Assembly (NCBI GenBank): GCA_940746715.1
Contig: CALNWN010000012.1
Location: 90,415 to 154,414 of the forward strand
DNA length: 64,000 nucleotides
From: an uncultured Paraburkholderia sp.
GTDB lineage: Bacteria > Pseudomonadota > Gammaproteobacteria > Burkholderiales > Burkholderiaceae
Direction: 5' to 3'
Shown: positions 8,805 to 18,603 of the stretch, piece by piece
Layout: each line of letters starts with the position of its first letter
How positions within the stretch are numbered: the first letter of the stretch is position 1
Position numbers and translations under genes: made by a program
The notes under the pieces: generated by a model
What the model saw: only the letters and a program-made list of their open reading frames with translations
What the model was told of the DNA's origin: nothing
The model's database searches: none

Positions 8805-11597
8805 ATGACTCACGCCACCCTCCTGAGTTCCAGCTATTCACATTACGCGGCGCGCGCCGTGGCGGCCCGCCCGCAACTCGTCGTGCAGGTGGCGGAGCTT
8901 GCGTCCGAGCCGTTGACGCGCGAGCGCATCGACGCGCGCTTCGACGCGCTGTGCGCCGAAGCGGCAGGCGGCTCAAGCGCACCGCTGACCGAAGACGCGC
9001 TCAAACGCGCATTGCGCCAGTTGCGCACCGAGGTCTTCTGCGCGGTGATGGAGCGCGACCTGGCGGGCGAGGCGGATGTCGCCGAAGTCACGGGCGCGAT
9101 GACGGATCTCGCGGAGACAGCAATCCAGCGCTCGCTGGCGGTACTTTCCGCCGAGCTCGAAGCGCTGTTTGGCGAGCCGCGCGGCCCGCAGGGCGAGCGG
9201 CTCACGCTCGGCGTGGTCGGCATGGGCAAGCTCGGCGGGCGCGAGCTGAACGTGTCGTCGGATATCGATCTCATCTTCATTTATGAAGAGGACGGCGAGA
9301 CGGCGGGCGGCCAGCGCGCGCCGATTGCCACGCAGGAGTTTTTCACGCGCCTCGGCAAGCGTCTGATCGGCGCGCTCGCCGAAGTGACCGCCGACGGCTA
9401 CGTGTTTCGTGTCGACATGCGCTTGCGGCCGAATGGCGATTCCGGGCCGCTTGTCTGCAGCCTCGGCATGCTGGAGGAGTATTTCTACGTGCAGGGCCGC
9501 GAGTGGGAGCGCTATGCGTGGATCAAGGGACGGCTGGTTTCCGAAGGCGCGAGCGAGTCCGCTCAGCGCTTGCAGAAACAGCTGGATGCGCTCGTCACGC
9601 CGTTCGTCTATCGCCGCTATCTCGACTTCGGCGTGATCAGCGCAATCCGCGCGCTGCATCTGCAGATTCGCCAGGAGGCGCAGCGCCGCGCGTCGATGCG
9701 CCCGGACAAGGCCGACGACATCAAGCTCGGACGCGGCGGCATCCGCGAAATCGAATTCAGCGCGCAGGTGTTCCAGCTGATTCGCGGCGGCCAGGACGCC
9801 GGTTTCCGGGTGCGCCCGACGCTTGCCGTGTTGCGGCACGCGGCGACGCACGGGCTGATCGACACGTCCGTCTGCGTGAAGCTCTCGCAGGCGTATCGCT
9901 TTTTGCGCGAGCTCGAACACCGGCTGCAATATCGCAACGACGCGCAGACTCACGCGATGCCGGTCGATCCGGAAGAGCGTGCGGCGCTCGCGCGCGCAAT
10001 GGGCTGCGACGACTATCCGATGTTGATGGAACGGCTCGACGCGCATCGCGAATTCGTCGAACAGCAGTTCGACCAGATTTTCGCCGACAAGGTGAGCGGC
10101 CGCGACGGCTGCGGCGCGCCCGAAGACGGCGCGGCCGCTTGGGTATGGAGCAGCGCGCTCGCGGACGACAGCGCGGAAGAAGCATTGTGCGCGCGCCTCG
10201 TCGAACTGGGTGTGGCCGAGCCGGCAGACCTGCTCGCGCGGCTGCGCGGCGTGTGGCAGTCGTCGCGCTATGCCGGGCTTGCCGAGCGCAGCCGGCAGCG
10301 CTTCGACATCGTCGCTCAGCGGGCGCTCGAGGCCGCGCGCACGCTGGAGCCGCCCGAGCGGCGCGGCGATACGCTCGCGCGGCTCTTCGACCTGCTCGAA
10401 GCGGTGGGCCGGCGCGGCGCGTATCTGGCGCTGCTGACCGAATATCCGCAGGCGCTGCATCGCGTGCTGTCGGTGCTGGGCGCGTCGCGCTGGGCGGCGG
10501 GCTACCTCCGCCATCCGCAATTGCTCGACGAACTGCTCGACGACGAAGCGCTCAACACGCCATTCGACTGGCCGGAATTCAAACGCACGCTGCACCTGCG
10601 GCTTGCCGCCGCCGACGGCGTCGAGCAGCAGATGGACCTGCTGCGCCACGCGCACCAGGCCGAGGTGTTCCGCATTCTGCTGATCGACCTTGCGGGCAAG
10701 TTGAGCGTCGAGCACGTGAGCGACCGGCTGTCCGAGCTCGCCGATGCCGTGCTCGACGTCACGCTCGAAGCCGTGTGGAACCAGTTGCCGAAGCGCCATC
10801 GCGAGGCGCCGCGCTTCGCGGTGATCGCCTACGGCAAGCTGGGCGGCAAGGAATTGGGCTATGCGTCGGACCTCGACGTGATCTTTCTCTACGACGACCC
10901 GGACGCCGCCGCCGACATCTATTCCACCTACACGCGCCGGCTGATTACGTGGCTGACCACCGCGACCGGCGCGGGCACGCTGTTCGACATCGACCTGCGC
11001 CTGCGGCCGAACGGCGAGTCAGGCTTGCTCGTCGCCGATCTGGACGCGTTTCGCCGCTATCAGTTGCGTGAGGGCGATGCGGCCAACACCGCGTGGGTGT
11101 GGGAACACCAGGCGCTGACCCGCGCGCGCTACTGCGCCGGCGACGCGCAGATCGGCGCGCAGTTCGAGGCCATCCGCGAACAGGTGCTGACGACGCCGCG
11201 CGACGCCACGCAGCTCGCCGGAGAAATCGCCGAGATGCGCGAGCGCGTGGGCACGGGACATCCCAACCATACGACGCTCTTCGACCTGAAGCATGATCGC
11301 GGCGGCATGGTGGATATCGAGTTCACGGTCCAGTATTGGGTGCTGCTGCACGCGGCGCGCGATCTCGAGCTGATCCGCAATACCGGCAACATTGCGCTCC
11401 TGCGCGAGGTGTCGCGTCTCGGGCTGATGAGCGAGGCGGAAGCGGAGACCGTCGGCGTGGCCTATCGCACTTACCGGAAGCTGCAGCACAAGCTGCGGCT
11501 CGACGGGATGGAGAAGGCGCGCGTGGAGCCGGCGCTGGTCGCGGCCGAGCGCGACGCCGTGTTCGGGCTTTGGGAGAGGGTGTTCGGGGAGAGCTGA
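8805..11597 (+). CDS. glnE: Bifunctional glutamine synthetase adenylyltransferase/deadenylase
   Basis: GlnE adds AMP to glutamine synthetase, or removes it, in response to PII and glutamine, and so sets nitrogen assimilation. It is about 930 residues, the usual length. Two nucleotidyltransferase domains each show the GxGKLGG(R/K)EL...SDxD signature: GMGKLGGRELN near residue 140 (deadenylase half) and AYGKLGGKELGYASDLDVIF near residue 675 (adenylylase half), joined by a helical regulatory region. There are two tandem ATG codons; I take the second (8805). The gene is monocistronic, divergent from yhdP and convergent with recN. Confidence 0.95.
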   Translation: MTHATLLSSSYSHYAARAVAARPQLVVQVAELASEPLTRERIDARFDALCAEAAGGSSAPLTEDALKRALRQLRTEVFCAVMERDLAGEADVAEVTGAMTDLAETAIQRSLAVLSAELEALFGEPRGPQGERLTLGVVGMGKLGGRELNVSSDIDLIFIYEEDGETAGGQRAPIATQEFFTRLGKRLIGALAEVTADGYVFRVDMRLRPNGDSGPLVCSLGMLEEYFYVQGREWERYAWIKGRLVSEGASESAQRLQKQLDALVTPFVYRRYLDFGVISAIRALHLQIRQEAQRRASMRPDKADDIKLGRGGIREIEFSAQVFQLIRGGQDAGFRVRPTLAVLRHAATHGLIDTSVCVKLSQAYRFLRELEHRLQYRNDAQTHAMPVDPEERAALARAMGCDDYPMLMERLDAHREFVEQQFDQIFADKVSGRDGCGAPEDGAAAWVWSSALADDSAEEALCARLVELGVAEPADLLARLRGVWQSSRYAGLAERSRQRFDIVAQRALEAARTLEPPERRGDTLARLFDLLEAVGRRGAYLALLTEYPQALHRVLSVLGASRWAAGYLRHPQLLDELLDDEALNTPFDWPEFKRTLHLRLAAADGVEQQMDLLRHAHQAEVFRILLIDLAGKLSVEHVSDRLSELADAVLDVTLEAVWNQLPKRHREAPRFAVIAYGKLGGKELGYASDLDVIFLYDDPDAAADIYSTYTRRLITWLTTATGAGTLFDIDLRLRPNGESGLLVADLDAFRRYQLREGDAANTAWVWEHQALTRARYCAGDAQIGAQFEAIREQVLTTPRDATQLAGEIAEMRERVGTGHPNHTTLFDLKHDRGGMVDIEFTVQYWVLLHAARDLELIRNTGNIALLREVSRLGLMSEAEAETVGVAYRTYRKLQHKLRLDGMEKARVEPALVAAERDAVFGLWERVFGES

Positions 11598-11695
11598 GGC
11601 GGCCTGGGTCTCGGCGTGCGTTTGCTCGGCTCGCGCGGCAAGCGGGCGCCGCGGCCAGTCGCGCATCAGCGAGTGAATTGCGCCGGTGACGAACA

Positions 11696-11721
11696 GCAAG
11701 TACCGGCGGCAAGTACCGGCG
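11696..11721. repeat. 13-bp tandem duplication
   Basis: GCAAGTACCGGCG occurs twice without a gap in the glnE-recN convergent intergenic region. It looks like a slippage duplication; no function is evident. Confidence 0.7.
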
Positions 11722-11772
11722 GACGCCCGAGCAAGCCGATTCGGCCGCTCGCGAGCCCCGACGCAGGACCGC

Positions 11773-13443
11773 CTACGCCGCCAGCATTTCCTTCGCGTGC
11801 TTGCGCGTGGTCGGCGTGATCTCGAGGCCGCCCAGCATGCGCGCGACTTCCTCGACGCGGCTCGCCTTGTCGAGCGACACCACGCTGCTCACCGTGCCGC
11901 CCTTGCCGTTGCCGGTTTTCGCGATCTGGAAATGATGGTCGCCGCGCGCGGCAACCTGCGGCAAGTGCGTCACGCACAGCACCTGGCGAGCCTCGCCGAG
12001 CTGATGCAACAGCCGCCCGACCACTTCGGCGACGCCGCCGCCGATACCTGTATCCACTTCGTCGAAGATCAACGTCGGCGTCGGGCTCGCGGCACTCGCG
12101 ATCACGGCCAGCGCCAGACTGATACGCGCGAGTTCGCCGCCGGAGGCCACCTTCGCCAGCGGCCGCAGGGGCACGCCCGCATGACCCGCGACGCGGAACT
12201 CGACCTGCTCCAGTCCGTGCGCGCCGCCTTCGGGCAGCGGGACGAGCGCGACTTCGAAGCTGCCGCCTTTCATGGACAATTCCTGCATGCCCGTGGTGAC
12301 CGCGGCGCCGAGCGCCTTGCCCGCCTTGGCGCGCGCCTTGGAAAGCTTCTTCGCTTCCGTGACGAAGTCTTCGCGGGCTTTGGCTTCGGCTGCGTGCAGG
12401 CTGTCGAGGTCCGCGGCGGCGTCGAGCGCGGCCAGCTGCGCGCGGCGCGTTTCGTGTTCCTCGGGCAGCGTTTCGGGCTGCAGGCGGAACTTGCGCGCCG
12501 CCGAGTGCAACGCGTCGAGGCGCTTTTCGACCTGGGCGAGCCGGTCCGGGTCGAGTTCGAGCTTCTGCGCGTAATGGCTCAACGAGTAGGCGGCTTCCTG
12601 CAATTGAATCTCGGCGGGCTCGAGGGCGGCCAGCACGTCGTTCAACGCCGGGTCGATTTCCGCCAGATCGCGCACCTTGGAGACGATCGACGAAAGATGC
12701 GTGATCATTGCCTCGTCCGATTCGGAGAGCGCATTGAGCGCGCCTTGCACGCCGTCGATCAGATTGGCCGAATGCGACAGCCGCCGATGCTCCGCGTTGA
12801 CCTCTTCCCATTCGCCCGGCTGCGGTGCGAGCTTGTCGAGCTCGGCAAGCTGCCAAGCGAGCCGCTCGCGTTCCAGTTGCAACTCGCGGTCGCGGGTTTG
12901 CGCATGCTCGACCGCCTGCACCTTCTCGCGCCACGCGTGCCACGCGCGTGTGACGTTGGCGGAAAGTTCGGTCAGGCCGGCGTGCGTGTCGAACAGTTCG
13001 CGCTGCGCGTCCGGCCGCATCAGCAACTGGTGCGCATGCTGGCCGTGAATGTCCACCAGCATTTCGCCGACCTCGCGCAGTTGCGCGAGTGTCGCCGCGG
13101 TTCCGTTGATGAAAGCGCGCGAGCGGCCGTTCGCATCCACCACGCGACGCAGCATGACCGTGCCGCCGTGCTGGCCGTCCGCCGCGGAGGCGCTCAACGC
13201 CTGCTCGTCGAGCCACTCGTCCACTTGCGCGTGCGTTTCGAATTCGGCGGTGATGTCGGCGCGGCTCTCGCCGGTACGCACGACGCTCGCGTCGGCGCGC
13301 GCCCCGAGCGCGAGCGCCAGCGCGTCGATCAGGATCGACTTGCCGGCGCCGGTCTCGCCGGAGAAAACGGTAAAGCCGCTGTCGAACTCAAGGTCGAGCG
13401 CGGCGACGATGACGAAGTCGCGTATCGAGAGGTGGCGAAGCAT
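11773..13443 (-). CDS. recN: DNA repair protein RecN
   Basis: SMC-like ATPase acting in recombinational repair of double-strand breaks. It is 556 residues. Walker A GETGAGKS is at about residues 29-36, a long central coiled coil follows, the ABC signature region lies around ASGGELARISLALAV, and Walker B is TLIFDEVDTGIGG near residue 470. It is downstream of nadK on the same strand with an 80-bp gap, a common pairing in Burkholderiales and enterobacteria. I see no clear LexA box in the gap. Confidence 0.96.
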   Translation of the reverse strand: MLRHLSIRDFVIVAALDLEFDSGFTVFSGETGAGKSILIDALALALGARADASVVRTGESRADITAEFETHAQVDEWLDEQALSASAADGQHGGTVMLRRVVDANGRSRAFINGTAATLAQLREVGEMLVDIHGQHAHQLLMRPDAQRELFDTHAGLTELSANVTRAWHAWREKVQAVEHAQTRDRELQLERERLAWQLAELDKLAPQPGEWEEVNAEHRRLSHSANLIDGVQGALNALSESDEAMITHLSSIVSKVRDLAEIDPALNDVLAALEPAEIQLQEAAYSLSHYAQKLELDPDRLAQVEKRLDALHSAARKFRLQPETLPEEHETRRAQLAALDAAADLDSLHAAEAKAREDFVTEAKKLSKARAKAGKALGAAVTTGMQELSMKGGSFEVALVPLPEGGAHGLEQVEFRVAGHAGVPLRPLAKVASGGELARISLALAVIASAASPTPTLIFDEVDTGIGGGVAEVVGRLLHQLGEARQVLCVTHLPQVAARGDHHFQIAKTGNGKGGTVSSVVSLDKASRVEEVARMLGGLEITPTTRKHAKEMLAA

Positions 13444-13523
13444 GGAAGTCGTCTGTGAGCTTGGTATTCGGGTTTCACGTACGCGGGTTTCACGAACGGC
13501 GCCGGGTTCCGGCGTCCCGCCGG

Positions 13524-14426
13524 TCAGGGCTTGGCGTCTTCCTCGTGCGACGGGTATTCGTTCCAGTGAAGCTTCTTGCGCAGCGTGGCGTAATAGCTGT
13601 AGCCGACCGGATGCAGCATCGGCACGGTATGACGCGAGCGGCGCACCTCGATCGCGTCGCCAAGTTCGAGCGAGGTGAACGACTGCATGTCGAAATTGAC
13701 GTTGACCTCGCGCCCGGACACGATCTGGATGCTGACCTTGGAGTCGTCCGGCAGCACGATGGGGCGGTTCGACAGCGCATGCGGGGCGATCGGCACGAGC
13801 ACGATGCCCTGCAATTGCGGATGCAGAATCGGCCCCTGCGACGACAGCGCGTAAGCGGTCGAGCCGGTCGGCGTGGCGACGATCAGCCCGTCGGAGCGCT
13901 GGTTGTACATGAAGTGGCCGTCCACCGAAACATGCAGTTCCGCCATGCCGGAAAAGCCGCTGCGGTTGACCACGACGTCGTTGAATGCCAGAGCGTGGTA
14001 GATCGGGTTGCCTTGGCGCATGATGCGCGCCTCGAGCAGCACCCGCTCCTCCCGCTCGAAATTTCCCGACAGCATTTGCGGCACGATCTCACTCATGTGC
14101 GAGATCGGGATGTCGGTAATGAAGCCCAGCCGGCCGTGGTTGATGCCGATGAGCGGCGTGCGGTACGGCGCGAGCTGCCGGCCGATGCCGAGCATCGTGC
14201 CGTCGCCGCCGAGCACGATCGCCACGTCCGCGCGCGCGCCGATCTCGGCCGGGCGCAGCGCCGGATAGTCGGTCACGCCGATTTCCGCCGCGGTGTCGGC
14301 TTCGAAAACGACTTCGAAGCCGCGCTTCGCGATGCACGAGGCGAGCGCGGTCAGCGGCTCGCGGATGCCCGGCGTATTGTTGCGCCCGACGAGCGCGACG
14401 GTCTTGAACTGGCTGGTTACTTGCAT
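13524..14426 (-). CDS. nadK: NAD kinase
   Basis: Phosphorylates NAD to NADP using ATP. The 300-residue protein has the diagnostic [11 protein letters not shown] loop near residue 70, [11 protein letters not shown] just after, and the conserved [11 protein letters not shown] motif in the second half. I start at [16 protein letters not shown] (14426); the upstream ORF-track start adds 41 residues of intergenic translation. It is divergent from hrcA and upstream of recN. Confidence 0.95.
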   Translation of the reverse strand: MQVTSQFKTVALVGRNNTPGIREPLTALASCIAKRGFEVVFEADTAAEIGVTDYPALRPAEIGARADVAIVLGGDGTMLGIGRQLAPYRTPLIGINHGRLGFITDIPISHMSEIVPQMLSGNFEREERVLLEARIMRQGNPIYHALAFNDVVVNRSGFSGMAELHVSVDGHFMYNQRSDGLIVATPTGSTAYALSSQGPILHPQLQGIVLVPIAPHALSNRPIVLPDDSKVSIQIVSGREVNVNFDMQSFTSLELGDAIEVRRSRHTVPMLHPVGYSYYATLRKKLHWNEYPSHEEDAKP

Positions 14427-14744
14427 GCCGGCATTACACCATAGGTAGGGCCTGAAAAGAACCGCGCCGGGACCCTGCGGGCGGCCGGCCGCAGCGGGCC
14501 GTGAGCGCAGTCCGGGATTATCGTTAGAATAGTGAAGCCTTGATGACATGTGCGCCGGCCAAACTGCACCGGCGCACTGCCGGCCGGGCCGCCGGAAATA
14601 GGGCAGACGGCGCGCCGGACGAATTGCTGCGCGTGGCCCTGAAACGGGCGCAAGGCGCGGTCCTGCCGGGCGGCCGGAATGCGGGCGGCGAGGGGCGCGC
14701 TGGGCGCTCGCGGTAGTCGCATCATTGAGCTAAAATTTTTCGCC
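14427..14744. other. nadK-hrcA divergent intergenic region
   Basis: 318 bp without a gene. It holds a perfect 9-bp inverted repeat, GTGCGCCGG (14550-14558) with CCGGCGCAC (14569-14577), and A/T-rich candidate -10 elements toward hrcA (TAGAAT near 14535, TAAAAT just before the hrcA ATG). No CIRCE element (TTAGCACTC-N9-GAGTGCTAA) is present, so HrcA does not obviously control its own gene here. Confidence 0.5.
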
Positions 14745-15765
14745 ATGCTAGATCCTCGTGCACAAACCCTCCTGAAAACCCTGATCGAGCGCTACATTGC
14801 CGAAGGTCAGCCGGTCGGCTCGCGCACGCTGTCGCGCTATTCCGGCCTGGAGCTGAGCCCCGGCAACCATCCGCAACGTCATGTCGGATCTCGAGGATCT
14901 GGGGCTCGTGATCAGTCCGCACACTTCCGCCGGCCGCATTCCCACGCCGCGCGGCTACCGTCTTTTCGTCGACACGATGCTGACGGTCGAATCGTCCGCA
15001 GACGAAGAGGCGGTGACCCGTACCGTCAAGACTACGCTGCAGGCAGGCGAGCCGCAGAAAATCGTCGCGGCCGCGGCGAGCGTGCTCTCGAATCTGTCGC
15101 AGTTCGCCGGTGTGGTGCTCACGCCGCGGCGCAGCCACGTGTTCAAGCAGATCGAATTCATGCGGTTGTCCGACAAGCGCATTCTGCTCATCATCGTGAC
15201 GCCGGAAGGCGATGTGCAGAACCGTATGATGGCGACACAGCGCGACTTTTCGCCGTCGGAGCTGGTGGAGGCGTCCAACTACATCAACGCCCACTTTGCA
15301 GGCCTTTCGTTCGACGAAGTGCGCCGCCGGCTGCGCGAAGAAATCGACCAGTTGCGCGGCGACATGACGACGCTGATGCACGCGGCCGTCACTGCGAGCA
15401 CGGACGAATCGGACACCGGCGAGACGGTGCTGATTTCCGGCGAGCGCAATCTGCTGGAAGTTGCTGATCTTTCCTCCGACATGGCGCGCCTGCGCAAGCT
15501 GTTCGATGTGTTCGACCAAAAAACGAGCCTCCTTCAGTTGCTGGATGTATCGAGCCATGCCGCCGGCGTGCAGATCTTCATAGGCGGCGAGTCCAACCTC
15601 GTGCCGATCGAGGAAATGAGCGTCGTTACCGCGCTGTACGAAGTGAACGGCAAGATTGTCGGCACGCTCGGCGTGATCGGCCCGACGCGGATGGCCTACA
15701 ACCGCGTCATCCCGATTGTGGACATCACCGCGAGACTGCTGTCTCTCACGCTTAGTCAGCAATGA
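14745..15765 (+). pseudogene. hrcA: Heat-inducible transcription repressor HrcA, frameshifted
   Basis: HrcA represses class I heat-shock genes by binding CIRCE operators. The N-terminal winged-helix reads [21 protein letters not shown]...LELSP in one frame. The rest ([27 protein letters not shown] to the stop) continues in the next frame. The family sequence [13 protein letters not shown] is restored by removing one C from the CCCC run at 14858-14861, so a single-base insertion splits the recognition helix. The remaining 290 codons are intact. Either a true pseudogene or an error in a homopolymer; in either case the ORF track start at 14881 is not a real start. Confidence 0.88.
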
Positions 15766-15944
15766 GCCAGCCGTAGCGCGTGACTGCCGCGGCGGTCGAT
15801 CCGGCACATCATGCGGGAGCGCGCGCCGCTTGCCAATTAGCCGAACGGCCAGGGGCGCTTCAGGCGCGCGGCGCAAGGGCGCGCCGCTATAATGAATTCC
15901 ACCTTGTTCCATTGCCCGCCTTGAGCGGTTACCCCTGCCAGCCT

Positions 15945-17015
15945 ATGCGCTTCGACCTCGAGCGGCCTTTGCAGAACGCCACGTCGCACCGTGTTGCCGT
16001 GCTGTTGATCAATCTCGGCACGCCCGACGCGCCGACGCCGCGCGCGGTTCGCCGCTATCTCGCCCAGTTCCTGTCCGATCCGCGCGTGGTGGAGATTCCC
16101 GCGCTCGTGTGGCAGGTTATTCTGCGCTTCCTGATCTTGCCGTTCAGGGGGCGGGCGTCCGCGAGAAAATATGCGGCGGTGTGGATGCCGGAAGGCTCGC
16201 CGCTGCGCGTCTACACGGAAAAGCAGGTGGAAGGCTTGCGTCATCTGCTGCAGCTGAACGACTACACGGTGCTTGTCGACTACGCGATGCGTTACGGCAC
16301 GCCCGGCATTCCCGCCATGCTGAATCAGCTGAAGCTCGCGGGCGCCGAGCGCGTGCTGCTCATGCCGATGTATCCGCAATATTCGTCGTCGACCACGGCA
16401 ACCGCTTTCGACGACACCTTTTCCGCGCTCAAGCGCATGCGCAACCAGCCGGAGATCCGCACGGTGCGTCAATACGCCGATCATCCCGTGTATATTTCGG
16501 CACTCGCCGCGCAGGTGCATCAGTACTGGCACCTCCACGGCCGGCCGGATTTTGCGGCGGGCGACAAGCTGATCTTGAGTTTTCATGGCGTGCCGAAGCG
16601 CACGCTCGATCTCGGCGACCCTTACCACGACCAATGCCAGAGCACGGGCGCGCTGCTCATGCAGGCGCTTGGACTGACGCCGGTGGAATGCCGCATTACC
16701 TTCCAGTCGCGTTTCGGAAAGGCCGAATGGCTGCAGCCCTACACGGCGCACACGTTGAAGGAACTGGGCGCGGCAGGCGTGCGGCGTGCTGATGTATTTT
16801 GTCCGGGCTTTACCGCCGACTGCCTGGAGACAATTGAAGAAATCGGCATCGAAGTGCGGGACGAGTTCCTGCACGCCGGCGGCAAGGAGTTCCACCGCAT
16901 TCCTTGCGTAAACGCGTCGCAGGCGTGGATTGCCGCGCTCGGCGAAATCGTCGCGCAAAACCTGCAAGGCTGGCCGGTGCAAGCGGTCCCCGTACCGCAC
17001 AACACAGTGGCTTGA
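15945..17015 (+). CDS. hemH: Ferrochelatase
   Basis: Inserts Fe2+ into protoporphyrin IX, the last step of protohaem synthesis. At 356 residues it is intact. [18 protein letters not shown] near the N-terminus and [17 protein letters not shown] (catalytic His) in the middle are typical. [16 protein letters not shown], with the conserved Glu, lies near the C-terminus. Start ATG at 15945 gives the family N-terminus [11 protein letters not shown]; the track start at 15780 is intergenic. It lies between hrcA and hslR on the same strand. Confidence 0.96.
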   Translation: MRFDLERPLQNATSHRVAVLLINLGTPDAPTPRAVRRYLAQFLSDPRVVEIPALVWQVILRFLILPFRGRASARKYAAVWMPEGSPLRVYTEKQVEGLRHLLQLNDYTVLVDYAMRYGTPGIPAMLNQLKLAGAERVLLMPMYPQYSSSTTATAFDDTFSALKRMRNQPEIRTVRQYADHPVYISALAAQVHQYWHLHGRPDFAAGDKLILSFHGVPKRTLDLGDPYHDQCQSTGALLMQALGLTPVECRITFQSRFGKAEWLQPYTAHTLKELGAAGVRRADVFCPGFTADCLETIEEIGIEVRDEFLHAGGKEFHRIPCVNASQAWIAALGEIVAQNLQGWPVQAVPVPHNTVA

Positions 17016-17023
17016 CGAGACCG

Positions 17024-17431
17024 ATGAATTACAGGATTTCAACCGAACCAGGCGCGAAGCTGCGCATCGACAAATGGCTCTGGGCGGCGCGCTTTTTCAA
17101 GACGCGCTCGCTCGCCGCGGATGCCGTCGAGAAAGGCCGGGTGCGCATCGGCGGGGCCACTGTGAAGCCGGCCAAGGACGTGCGGGTTGGCGATCTCGTT
17201 GAAATCGAGATCGAGCGCCTGGTGTGGCAGGTGCAGGTACTGGGCGTGTGCGACGTGCGCGGCCCGGCTACCGTTGCGCAGACGCTCTATGCGGAAACCG
17301 CTGAAAGCCGCGCGAAGCGCGAAGCCGAACATGAGCGCCGCAAGACGTATCGCGAGCCGGCCGAGGCGCTGCACGGCCGGCCGACCAAGCGCGACCGCCG
17401 CATTATCGACAGATTTTCAGGTGGGGATTGA
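17024..17431 (+). CDS. hslR: Ribosome-associated heat shock protein Hsp15 (S4 domain)
   Basis: Small (135-residue) RNA-binding protein of the Hsp15 family, which binds 50S subunits carrying nascent chains after heat stress. The S4 domain spans about residues 13-75 (LRIDKWLWAARFFKTRSLA...GRVRIGGATVKPAKDVRVGD). The tail is basic (AKREAEHERRKTYREP...KRDRRIID). It begins 8 bp after hemH and is probably cotranscribed. Its last 29 bases overlap a possible small antisense ORF. Confidence 0.92.
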   Translation: MNYRISTEPGAKLRIDKWLWAARFFKTRSLAADAVEKGRVRIGGATVKPAKDVRVGDLVEIEIERLVWQVQVLGVCDVRGPATVAQTLYAETAESRAKREAEHERRKTYREPAEALHGRPTKRDRRIIDRFSGGD

Positions 17432-17564
17432 ACAGTTGTTCGATGGTCGCGTTCACGCCGCCGTATTCGGTGGTGTGATCGTTGACCGCCCCGGACATAC
17501 AGATGGTCGTGGTGCCCGCAACAAGTACCAGTGCGACCACCGAGATTGCAAAGGTCAGCTTCAC
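17403..17564 (-). CDS. Possible 53-residue secreted/membrane protein
   Basis: Below the ORF-track limit and starting with GTG. AAGGGGG lies 4-5 nt before the GTG at 17564. The product has one hydrophobic segment directly after MK (LTFAISVVALVLVAGTTTI) and then a short polar region with two Cys (CMSGAVNDHTTEYGG...KICR), like a signal peptide or anchor plus a small exported domain. It converges on hslR and overlaps its 3' end by 29 bp. I do not recognise a family. Confidence 0.45.
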   Translation of the reverse strand: MKLTFAISVVALVLVAGTTTICMSGAVNDHTTEYGGVNATIEQLFNPHLKICR

Positions 17565-17792
17565 GGTACCCCCTTCTGGGATGGTGCAGGAAAGAAACGA
17601 GCTAGCCGGGTGGGAATTGCAAAGGGGCGGAAAGGATTACGTCAGATTAGGGTTAACGAGGTTTTCCGCGCGTAACTGGAGCATAGGTCACTTGTTTGCT
17701 GCGCTCAATCTGAATCTGATTGCGTCGCGCTAATGGTTGTAACTGTGCATTTCCGCCAGCCGCCCGCCGCTTTGAAAATTTCTGCGCAGGCG
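17565..17792. other. Region between the small ORF and the grpE promoter
   Basis: No gene supported. ORFs in the track here lack similarity and ribosome-binding sites. The region would contain the promoter of the small minus-strand ORF. Confidence 0.4.
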
Positions 17793-17820
17793 CTTGAAAC
17801 GGGCGTCTGCGGCCCCATCT
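17793..17820 (+). promoter_or_regulatory. Sigma-32 heat-shock promoter of grpE
   Basis: CTTGAAA (17793-17799), a 13-bp spacer, then CCCCATCT (17813-17820) is an essentially perfect match to the RpoH consensus CTTGAAA/CCCCATnT. It lies about 120 bp upstream of the grpE ATG. Confidence 0.9.
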
Positions 17821-17938
17821 GCCGTTCCAATACGTGGTGGCGTGTCTGAACTTCTGTCGCGATTTTGCAACGCACAAATCGCGGCAGGCTCGTGCTTCGC
17901 CGCCGTTGGCTTTTAAATTTTTAACGACTTTCAGCGAC

Positions 17939-18523
17939 ATGGAAAACACGCAAGAGAACTCGACGAGCCAGAATCCCACGCCCGCGGACGAAACCGCGCG
18001 CCCGGCCGCCGAGGCGGCCACGCCCGAGCAGGAAGCCGCAGTGAGCGTCGCCACGGACGCGCCGGCAGCGGGTGCCGAAGCTGCGTTGGCTGAAGCCCAG
18101 GCGAAGATCGCCGAGTTGCAGGAGAGCTTCCTGCGCGCCAAGGCCGAGACCGAAAACGTGCGCCGCCGCGCGCAGGAAGACGTGGCGAAGGCGCATAAAT
18201 TCGCGATCGAGAGCTTCGCGGAACATCTGCTGCCGGTGATCGACAGTCTGGAAGCTGCCGTCGCCCTTTCTTCGGACGACCTCGTGAAAGTGCGCGAAGG
18301 CGTCGAACTCACGCTGCGCCAGCTGACCGGCGCGCTGGAAAAGGGCCGCGTCGTCGCGCTGAATCCGGTTGGCGAGAAGTTCGACCCGTACCGCCATCAG
18401 GCTATTTCGATGGTGCCGGCGGATCAGGAGCCCAACACCGTGGTCGCCGTGCTGCAAAAAGGCTTTGTGATCGCCGACCGCGTGCTGCGTCCGGCGCTCG
18501 TGACAGTGGCCGCGCCCAAGTAA
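17939..18523 (+). CDS. grpE: GrpE nucleotide exchange factor
   Basis: Drives ADP release from DnaK. The protein is 194 residues. An acidic, Ala-rich disordered N-terminus (1-40) is followed by the long dimerisation helix (about 45-100, [28 protein letters not shown]). The beta domain follows, with the signature [35 protein letters not shown]. Start ATG at 17939 matches the family; the longer track start reads the promoter leader. It is the first gene of grpE-trx-dnaK-dnaJ behind a sigma-32 promoter. Confidence 0.96.
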   Translation: MENTQENSTSQNPTPADETARPAAEAATPEQEAAVSVATDAPAAGAEAALAEAQAKIAELQESFLRAKAETENVRRRAQEDVAKAHKFAIESFAEHLLPVIDSLEAAVALSSDDLVKVREGVELTLRQLTGALEKGRVVALNPVGEKFDPYRHQAISMVPADQEPNTVVAVLQKGFVIADRVLRPALVTVAAPK

Positions 18524-18603
18524 GCTTGCAAGCCCGTCACGCTCGCAGTAGGCATTCCGCCGTCAGATAGCAGGTGGGACTCCGTCAGCAGGTGAACACC
18601 GTC

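Noticed and set aside
8973-10799. 608-codon minus-strand ORF inside glnE
   Set aside because: Shadow of glnE; no similarity or start signal, while glnE has both catalytic signatures.
14427-14744. CIRCE operator upstream of hrcA
   Set aside because: No TTAGCACTC/GAGTGCTAA pair is found here or upstream of grpE or dnaK.
14881-15765. hrcA starting at 14881 as an intact shorter gene
   Set aside because: This would remove the DNA-binding domain; the in-frame family sequence continues upstream after removal of one C.
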